From NCBI GenBank assembly GCA_003117195.1, contig BDSI01000031.1:719501-783500 (forward strand): DNA of 64,000 nt, in the 5' to 3' direction. Source of the stretch: Eudorina sp. 2006-703-Eu-15. Taxonomy: Eukaryota; Chlorophyta; Chlorophyceae; Chlamydomonadales; Volvocaceae. This document shows, one piece after another, positions 56,301 through 64,000 of this stretch. A program made the position numbers and the translations under genes. The notes beneath the pieces were generated by a model, which saw only the letters and a list, made by a program, of their open reading frames with translations, had not been told where the DNA came from and ran no database searches. The stretch's first letter is position 1. Every line of letters begins with the position of its first letter.

Positions 56301-56684
56301 GGTGGTAGGTGGCGAAACGACCTGTGATTCTTGTTCGACATGTTCGTCCTCTTCGCATGCGCAGATGACACGAGGTACAGATTGCATGAACTGCCCTATC
56401 CCCCCTCCCCCCAAACGCGCTTCGCCCCAGGTATCGGCGGCATCACCTATTGGCTGGCGATCTTCCCCGTGGACTGCATCAAGAGTGCCATGCAGACGGA
56501 CGCCATCGACCCCGCCGCGCGCAAGTACAAGGACATCCCCACCACGGCGCGGCTGCTGTGGGCGGAGGGCGGCGTCCGCCGCTTCTACAAGGGCTTCACG
56601 CCCTGCCTAATCCGCGCGGCGCCAGCTAACGGCGTCATGCTGCTCACCGTGGATAAGGTCACGCAGTTCCTCAACAAGGAGTGA
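53309..56684 (+). CDS. Mitochondrial carrier family (SLC25-type) transporter
   Basis: Exons 53309-53402, 53468-53554, 53706-53767, 54639-54735, 54947-55096, 55273-55343, 55988-56129 and 56431-56684 join to 318 aa. Three repeats of about 100 residues carry the carrier signature Px[DE]xx[KR]: PFDTLK (residues 42-47), PIDFYK and FPVDCIK. Each is followed by the aromatic/Gly segment that ends a carrier repeat (WEGLGGLYKG, NGFRGPFQG, GGVRRFYKG). The protein should span the inner mitochondrial membrane six times. It looks closest to the carnitine/acylcarnitine-ornithine-BOU group, but the substrate cannot be fixed from sequence. It is divergently transcribed from HPR1, which suggests a photorespiratory metabolite. 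The start is the first ATG; the N-terminal 20 residues are Ala/Ser/Pro-rich. Confidence 0.93.
54163..54355. repeat. Dispersed repeat followed by interleaved inverted repeats in a carrier intron
   Basis: A copy of the TGTAA-bearing dispersed repeat (GGATCCACTGTAACATCATT, 54163-54188) precedes two inverted repeats that interleave: CACCTCATAAGA (54240-54251) with TCTTATGAGGTG (54293-54304), and GCATGACCTGTGC (54259-54271) with GCACAGGTCATGC (54338-54350). It lies in the large intron 53768-54638 and may be a mobile-element relic. Confidence 0.65.
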
Positions 56685-59600
56685 GACTACTGCTGCTGCT
56701 GCTGCTGCTGCTTCTCATGCTGCTAATACCTCTTCTGCAGCTGCTGCCGCCGAAGCAGCAGAAGGTGAAAGCCAGTCGGAGAACAACGCGGCGGTGGAGC
56801 CCTACCGGGAGCAAAACTAAGCGGTGGTAAGGAGCACTTGGAGCACTTGGATCCAGGAGCCGCCAGTGGAGAGATGAGCGCCAGCAGTTGAAGCGGAGAT
56901 GGAGTGGTATGGACAGCAAGACGGAAAACGGTGGCATCGGGGGCGGCTGCCGGCTGGGCTGGGTTGGGCTGGGGGTGCATGAGAGCTGACCGCGGTGGCA
57001 GTACTGATCTAGGGTTCGAAGCGGAGCGGGAGAGGGAGGGACGGGAGAGGGAGGGACGGGAGAGGGAGGGGGGATGGGAGGGACGCGCGAACGAACGGTT
57101 GTCGTAGCTTGTGCCGGATGACAGCCGGCGAAGATATGCATAATAGGGGTGGTTGTGTGCTGCGGGCAACCCCCACCGCCCAGCTCGTTGAGCTCAGTTT
57201 CTGGGTGACGGGCTCTGCCCTACTTTCCGCTCGGCAGTACTGTGGTGGCGGCCGCACTGGCTGATTGGTTTCGCTGCGGCTCGTTTTCGAGGGACGCAGA
57301 TCGCATTGTGAGGAACGCAACGCCGAGGGAGGGGGCTGCAGCTGTACGGCGGCCCCCCTCCCCAATCGCACTCGTGAGCGCACCCGCGCCATGGCGCAGC
57401 GGCGCCACTGGCTGCCGATGGTGGGGCCGAGGGTGGGGCCGAGGGTGAGCTCAGTAATAACAACGCGGAGCTGGTGTCGAAGGAAAGCGGCGGCGGGGGA
57501 GGTCGGGTCGGACCGGCAGGGCATCTGGATGGCCACTGCGTCCCCCCAAGGGGGGAGCTCTGCAGCGCGGGGGCAGCTCCCGCCGCCGCTGAGCCCCGAG
57601 GGCACACACATACATCCATGTGGTGCTTATTTGTGTCTCGGTATGTACAAAGTTTGCTGCGGCGTTGCCGGAGAGGGAGAGAGAGGAAGAGGCGGGCCGG
57701 CTGGCTCCATGTGTCTCCCGGAGGGAGACGTCCGGGAGGGTGCGGGGTACGCGGCGGTGGTGACCTCGGAGCGGCGGCGCTGCCGGGCGCGACACTCGCA
57801 GATGAATGTTGGCCGGCCCGGAACGCGTGTCGGGGCCGTGCGCGCCTACGTGACTACATAATGATGAACCTCACCTGCATGAGGCAGCCGTGTCGTCTCA
57901 TCTTTCACGAAGAAGGATATTGTGGCCGGCCGTGGGGGTGAGCTCGGTGCGCCGATGCCACCCAGACGACTGATTGCCCAGTTTTGTTCTCGTTTTCGCG
58001 CATTTTGTTGCAAGGGTGCTGTCTTGCGCGCGAGCTGAAAACGATTGGATTAAGTGTCGGGTGGAGCAACCGAATCATCTGCAGTTAAAGGGTTGGGCTG
58101 TGTGATGGCGAGTGGTGACGGTGGGAGGACGAAGTTCGTGGCAGGAATATGGGGTTTACGCTTCATGGATCATCGGGCGGGGTCCCGGCGGGCACAAAAT
58201 CGAAGGCACTACTTGTAGCGGTCGAGGGGAGCGTCGGGTTTCGATCTTCGGGCTACCCAGGTGCGAGCAAGCTCCTCTCGTACATTTTTGGGATCATTTG
58301 GAAAAGAACTAAAAAACCTGAACTTTGGTTGGGTCAGTGAGGGCTGGACGGCACGGAATGTGGCCCCGTACCGGACTGCAATGGTGCAGAGAGCTCGTTG
58401 GCACAGCCGCCCGGATATTTTCCCGAGGAGTATGTATGCCCAGAGGGTCGGTGGTGGCGTTTTTCGTGCGTCATAGTGAAAATTGTGCTGGCATGCGTAC
58501 CGCTGGCGAAGTTCCAGGTGTCGGATTGTTTAAGCCATTAAGCGTACTCCTTGGACCCAGATGCCTTCACTGCGTGACTTACTCGCATCTCCCAGCAGCT
58601 CGGCGACCAGCGGTGTGAACGCCCTTCTCGACACCGCAGGTCGGTCTTCGCAGTGCGCAGCGCGCGGTCTGGTACACGGACCATCCGCGCCACATCCTGC
58701 CAGCCACACACCCTGCGCCCCAGCCCTAGGATGCCCCGACTGTCAGCCGCAGAGGAAACGCGGGGACGCGTGTGGTCCCCTGAAGGCGCAACGACCCTGC
58801 CAAACCCTTGACACCGCATCCCCACTTCCCCAGCCGCGGAACCAGCTCTGCACACCCCAGGGTTCCGTTTTGCCCCCTTGCCGTGCGATGCCGAAATATC
58901 CCTACACCCATGCCGTACAATGAACTTTGCTGGCCAATTCTAACTCTTGTCGTACAACTCTGAATAAAATTTTTAAATCATAGTTTGGAATGCTCTTGTT
59001 GACTGCTTTCGTAGGGTCTGTTTGTGAGGATCCTACGTACCCCACCTGGAAAAGGATCAAAACTATACCGTGGTTTGGTTCCGTCCATCCTCGCAGGGCG
59101 CCGTGCCAAGGCCTCTGCTGCAACGAACCACGCACGCTCCCCTGTACCCTTACCATAATAATAACATGCTTGGCACACCTTATTTAGGGTGCAGGGGCGG
59201 TGAGGCTCGCTGAGCCTATACACCGCTGCACCGCTGCCACCGTACAGGTTCCCATCCCTTCCCATACATCCGTCATGATACCATACATTCAGCACCACGC
59301 AGCGCCATAGCGCCATACGTACCCCACGCCTCGGCTACGTTGTCATGGCTGATGTACCACTCATGTAACACTCTTGCAGAGAACACGTCAGGAAACGTCC
59401 GACCAGGTCCGACCCGCCCGTCGCTATCCTAACAACCTTCTGAATCTCCACATTTTACAGAAAATAAAATGTGCATATGTTTTCTTATCAGAATTATTAT
59501 GTAAAGAGTGCATGCTAATTGCCAAGGCAGGCGGTGGAGGCAGTCTAATCATAATGGATGGCCGATGGTTTTCTTAAAGCCGGGCGAAACCATAGACGGC

Positions 59601-59997
59601 ACTAGCAAAATAAATAATAATTGCATTGCGTAAAATGTCATATTGTTGTTACGAAGTTGCGTGAAGCTTCGTAAGGCTTCGTTCCACGGGCACGCCGCGC
59701 TCACGGCGGGCCCGTACGTTCAGCTATGCCAATGAAGGTGCGTATCATCGTCAGACTTTCATAACGTACTGCTCAAATGGGCAGCGAAATACAAAAGGGA
59801 CCTATTCAAACAACAAGCTCTTGTCTTACATACATCGAACGAAATAACGGGATTTGTGTGTTCCGATAGCCCGTTCTTTAATCAACCATACTTCAAAAGC
59901 TGCGTGCGTGCAACACCACTGCTGGAGCGCTACGTTTCAAGAAGATATTTTTGCTTGGTCACACGAAGAGACAGCCAGGAAAACCCGCTCGCACTCT
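56685..59997. other. Intergenic: 3.3 kb without a supported gene
   Basis: Begins with the carrier 3' UTR. A 14-bp block (GGGACGGGAGAGGG) is repeated three times at about 57035-57075. From 58900 the GC content drops sharply. Long open frames near 57.0-57.9 kb are Arg/Pro/Ala-rich and overlap on both strands, as chance frames do in GC-rich DNA. Confidence 0.5.
56689..56712. repeat. (CTG)n repeat in the carrier 3' UTR
   Basis: Eight or so CTG triplets beginning a few bases after the carrier stop codon. Confidence 0.9.
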
Positions 59998-60728
59998 ATG
60001 TGCTGCAAGTCCGTGAGCCTGCTGCTCACGTACTTGTTCCTTGCCAGCACAACTTCGTTCGTGCATTGCCGCGTTTGCTCACAAGTACGCGCAGCCTGCG
60101 ATGGACAAGTACAGCGGCGACGGCAGCTCTTTCTGATCTCCTATAATACGGTAGGTGCGACTTGCTTGGAGCGACGAAAGCCGTGCGCAGTGTGCCTTTA
60201 TTTGCCTAACATAAATACATAAATACAAACTAATTGTGACGCCGTATATTGGCTCGATGTGTGTTTCAGCTGCATACCTGCTGCATCTGCTTGTTGCCTG
60301 CCATCGCTGCTACGACTGCTAGCTAATAACGGGCCCTCTCTTGACCAACCTTATATTTCCTTTAATTTCAACGTACATAGTGGACTTTCCAATCATGAAT
60401 ATGTGATAGTGGACCGCACGGACGGCCCCGTGCCTCGTCCCGCACCACACTGTCGGACCCCGCCCCATCATTGACGTCCTGGCATGGTGAGGGCCTCGGA
60501 TGGTATCGCCCCATCGAATTCGCTTCATGGTCTTCGCTCAGCCCCTGTCTGTCCGCTGCTCTTGCTGAGGACGGAGTCACGGAGCATAGGCGCGCGCGCG
60601 AAAGCCTATTACTGGTCACCACCGGATTCTGGCTTGGTGGTGCGACACCTACATACCGCCGATGACCTAACACTCCGTCCACCCTGCGCGTGAGCAGGGC
60701 CTAAAACTACTGTCAGCCTCGTCTCCAG
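59998..60728 (+). other. Possible 5' exon with a signal peptide, upstream of the proline-rich gene
   Basis: An ATG at 59998 opens a frame beginning MCCKSVSLLLTYLFLAS, hydrophobic like a secretory signal peptide. It reaches possible donors at about 60085 (CAA|GTACGC) and 60150 (ACG|GTAGGT). Both donors are phase 0, while the acceptor of the next clear exon (60729) needs phase 1, so the join is not resolved. A small intermediate exon is possible. Confidence 0.3.
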
Positions 60729-62205
60729 CAGTGTTGCCTGAACATACTCACCCAAGAGCGCCGCCTCCGCTGCCGCCAGTCTACTCTACGTCGCCCCTCA
60801 CTACGGCGCCTCAGCTGTCTTATCCGCCGCCGCCGGTGTACTCCTCTACGCCGCCGCCGGTGTACTCCTCTACGCCGCCGCCGGTCTACTCCCCTATGCC
60901 GCCGCCGGTCTACTCCTCTACGCCGCCGCCGGTCTACTCCTCTACGCCGCCGCCTGTCTATTCCTCTATGCCGCCGCCTGTCTATTCCTCTATGCCGCCG
61001 CCAGTCTACTCCGCCTATCCTGCTCCACCGCCGATCTACGTTGGGCAGACACCCGCACGCACCACCATCAGCAGCAGCAGCGGCAGCGTCCAGCAGGCGC
61101 CGTTGCAGCGTTCACTTGCGCGAACCAGCGCGAGTGCAGCATCCTTCCCATTGCCGCCATCGTCACCGGCCACAGCACCGGCCGTGGTCGAGTCCATTTC
61201 CCTAGCCTTCACCCGGAGGTCCGAGGCGACGGCGGAGGCGGACACAGCGCAGCTGGGCAGCCCAGAACAAGAGGCCGAATTCTTTTTGAAGTCTCTTCAG
61301 ACATTCGTGGCCAGTTTGTACAAGGTAGGTCAGCGAGCAACGCGTGCCCTTTCGCCGGCGGCGGGTGGCGATGTATGTATGGGCGCTCTGCCACCTGATG
61401 CCACCATTCTCCATCGTTGCACCTACCCAAGGGCGACCACGCACGGACACCGACCCAGCCAGCATTTGCGAAATTCGTTTTTACTGTAACCCTTACAAGG
61501 TGGACCCGTGTCCCGACCGGGTGTTCGTTGTTGTTGATACGAACGATACGAACCGGTGGTGTGTACCGACGTGACTGAGTGTTAGCAAGGAGAAAAGCTG
61601 CGACTGAGTGTGTGCGCGCGTGCATCCAGCCACCCACGTGCGTGTTTCGATAGCTACGTACGTACGTAGCTACCGATAGATAGACGACGCCGGCTGAGCA
61701 CCTCGTCTATGTGCGCAGGTCGACGCCAGATACGTCACGGCGCGGCGAGTGCAGCCGTCCGCCGCCGTGCCTGGCGGCGTCCAGGCTAGCCGCATCACCA
61801 CCCTATCACCGGCGACCGATGACGACCGCGGCGGCGGGAGATCTGCTAGCGCTATTGTTGGCGATCTCGGACGGCGTATCGTAGCGATGTTGATTGGTGC
61901 CGATGTACATAACAGTAAGAATGCGCCAGACAGGTTGTGGGCACGGCGGTTATTGGAGACCCCGACCACCACCGCCGCCGACGGCACCAACACAGCACGC
62001 AGGCACTGCTGACACAACCTTGGTGGTGGTGGTCCATTGCTCCATCACCGTGCCCGCCTCCAGTGCCCGAGAGGCGAAAAAGGTGACTCATGAGCTGCTG
62101 CTGTCCGAAGATCCAATGTCTAAGCTATCTCCTGATTTCGTCAGCAAGTACGGCATTAGGGGCATCGCGGTCGACGTGCAGCAACCAGCAGCAGGGGGCT
62201 CTTAG
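60729..62205 (+). CDS. Hydroxyproline-rich (extensin-like) protein, 5' end unresolved
   Basis: Exons 60729-61324, 61719-61914 and 62003-62205 join in frame (phases 0 and 1) to at least 330 aa. The first exon encodes eight tandem PPPVYS(S/P)(T/M) octapeptides (60825-61019), the SPPPP-x-Y type of extensin and cell-wall glycoproteins, followed by a Ser/Ala/Pro-rich stretch. The C-terminal 150 residues look like a folded domain: SLQTFVASLYKVDARYV, then a VVVVHCSITV strand and a PDFVSKYGIRGIAV end. A chlorophyte TGTAA lies 281 bases after the stop. Such proteins are usually secreted to the extracellular matrix, which fits a signal-peptide frame at 59998 if it belongs to this gene. I do not recognise the C-terminal domain. 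Confidence 0.6.
60825..61019 (+). repeat. 24-bp coding repeat (PPPVYSST units)
   Basis: Eight tandem 24-bp units within the first clear exon of the extensin-like gene. Confidence 0.93.
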
Positions 62206-62485
62206 CCGACGTCACCACTACCTGCGCGCACGTGCCGCGCCGCTGACGTCATGCATGTATGTTGAATCATGCCTTATCAGGCGTCCTCCAACGGAAATCT
62301 CCAGGCTCCTTATTATTCGTCACCACCCGCCGCGACTCTGCGCGTGGGGCGCCGGCAGCAGAGAGCGGCAACCATGCATGGTGGTGATGATGAGGCCCCG
62401 AATGTTGGTGCCGTTGTCGGTGGCTGGGGTGGTAGGCGGTCCGGCGCTCCGGCCTGGCCGGCCGGCCGTGTCGGTCGTGGCCGTG

Positions 62486-62490
62486 TGTAA
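62486..62490 (+). terminator. TGTAA polyadenylation signal
   Basis: TGTAA 281 bases after the stop of the extensin-like gene, which supports that gene model. Confidence 0.5.
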
Positions 62491-63779
62491 TTACGTAGGC
62501 ATACAACAGTACAAGTACCATACATATACAGATAGCTGGTGATGATGCCCAGCAGCATCGATCCGCGGGCACCTTTGCCAGCCACCGTCCCTACATACAC
62601 CATGCGTGTAGTGCTGGTGACGCCTCGGCGGCGGGCAGCTGCGCCGTCGTAGCGAGCTAGTGATATTGCATGCTGAGTAGTAGATAGAGGTAGGGCCCAT
62701 CGGAGATGGACGGAGCAGGGGACGGATGTGGATGAAATGCGTGTGCGTGGCTGAGCGGTGCGTGATGGTTGAAACCAATCCCAAATATTGAGTAGTCCTG
62801 GACTGGTATGATCGGCGGAGTGATTCGATCGATACGGCGGATTATAACAGCTAGCATGTGCCACTTTACAGCAGATGGCAGGAGGGGGAGGCAGGCAACG
62901 AAGGATAGATGGGGACGGCCAGCGAGCATGCAAGGTCCCGGCCGCTCGTTGGTGTATGTGTATATATACCGACCTATGCCGACCAATACAGCGTATGTAA
63001 ACACACATACACAGACGTCGGTAACGAACGAACATACAGCTGTTGTTGTATATTTAATCGGAAAAGTCCATACTTGGTGGTAGTAAGAACTACCGGTTGA
63101 GAGTCGGCGCGACTACTTAAAGTCGTCCGGATAAGGTTCCGTACGTAAAACTGAACTACCGCGTGGTAGGCCATCGAGGCAATGGAATACCAGACGTTCT
63201 TATATTCTCAACCGATATGTGGACTCGTCGTCCTGGAACACGTCGTTCCGCTACCAGTGACCCAGGGTCACCAAGCTCCCACGTGGGGCCCCGCCTACCG
63301 TGTAGGGCTTAGTACGTGCACGTGCACTACAGAGCGGAGGCAGTATACGACAGCAGGCCGCGCAGTGGCACGTATTTATTTGGGGGTGAAGGTACTTATT
63401 AACAGATGGATGTTCAGGTTTCGCCTCAACTATCCGACGCCGATGCATTTCCAGGTTACAGAAGATTTGCGCAAATAATAAGAGGCGCAGCCGGGAAGGG
63501 TTCACTCAGGCCATGCGCGTGCCCTCGCGTGCACGCACGTAACCAAATTGCCAGCCGCTTCCTTGTTTGCAGGTAGGACAGATACATATGATGAGCCAGG
63601 CGTCCGCTGTAACATTCATTCATTCATATGAGGCACCAGGAGAGGCACGCAGGGTTGTGCATATGCGTTCTCTAGGGTGTAATGATCGAGATGCGCACAA
63701 TATCAGAGCACGGACGGCGGAGTTGCTTGATAGCCGTGTAGGTCAGTGGTGCTGCTGATAAGCTATCTAGTGGACGGCG

Positions 63780-63810
63780 GATGAAGAGCATTGCTATATT
63801 GCTATATTGC

Positions 63811-63842
<32 letters not shown>

Positions 63843-64000
63843 TATACTGCAATATGTATTGCTATATATATTGCTGTAAATCTTGCTATATTGCTATTTA
63901 ATGCTATTGTAAGTTTTACATAAGAAATATACATAAAAATATAAACATATATATATAACAAATTATAGAAATATATTGTATTTATAGAAATATACTCTTT
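63780..64000. repeat. AT-rich tract with ATTGCTATAT units
   Basis: Repeated ATTGCTATAT blocks and (TA)n runs up to the window edge. This is very unlike the GC-rich surroundings. Confidence 0.9.

Larger units (their letters stand above)
62206..64000. other. Intergenic: 1.8 kb without a supported gene, ending AT-rich
   Basis: Holds the 3' UTR of the extensin-like gene. One dispersed-repeat copy (GTCCGCTGTAACATTCATTC) lies at 63600-63628. From about 63780 the sequence is almost pure A/T, dominated by GCTATAT and TATA repeats. Confidence 0.6.

Noticed and set aside
57009..57861. Overlapping open frames of about 200 codons on both strands
   Set aside because: Arg/Pro/Ser-rich, mutually overlapping and without any recognisable domain or splice context.
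1..64000. tRNA, rRNA or other structured RNA genes
   Set aside because: Scanned by eye; no convincing tRNA arms or rRNA core sequences were seen. A covariance-model search was not possible.

Overview
The window is nuclear DNA from a green alga, most likely a chlamydomonadalean or volvocine species. The reasons are: intron-rich, very GC-rich genes with Ala/Gly/Pro/Gln low-complexity tracts; mostly GT-AG introns of about 90-1,400 bases; TGTAA polyadenylation signals 163 bases after the DOT1-like gene and 281 bases after the proline-rich gene; an algal central-apparatus flagellar gene; and a hydroxypyruvate reductase with a mitochondrial-type rather than a peroxisomal signal. The species is not identified. 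Exon models were built by hand from splice sites, reading phase and family resemblance; every complete model closes in frame.

Layout, left to right. 1-416: 3' end of an unidentified plus-strand gene. 2220-2810: single-exon GINS subunit PSF3. 5130-9725: plus-strand gene whose product has three tandem, degenerate retropepsin-like modules and a C-terminal RING finger. 11328-13781: four-exon DOT1-family methyltransferase. 15206-15967: single-exon, plastid-targeted riboflavin synthase of proteobacterial type. 18146-34282, minus strand: 23-exon gene for the ciliary central-apparatus protein FAP81 (DLEC1 homologue, 2,177 aa). 35973-42739, plus: six-exon, 1,897-aa nuclear protein with an AT-hook, a winged-helix-like region and a Gln/Pro-rich tail. 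47045-48013, minus: SGNH/GDSL hydrolase. 48886-53055, minus: hydroxypyruvate reductase HPR1. 53309-56684, plus: mitochondrial carrier, head to head with HPR1. 60729-62205, plus: secreted-type protein with extensin-like repeats, 5' end unresolved. The last 1.8 kb has no gene and ends in an AT-rich tract.

Most genes are unrelated neighbours, as is usual in an algal genome. The exception is HPR1 and the mitochondrial carrier, whose start codons are only 253 bases apart on opposite strands. They probably share a promoter, and the carrier is a candidate for the metabolite transport that a mitochondrial photorespiratory HPR1 would need. The most novel object is the RING protein with triplicated pseudo-retropepsin modules. 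Intergenic and intronic DNA carries micro- and minisatellites and two short dispersed repeat families, one of which carries a TGTAA motif in every copy.
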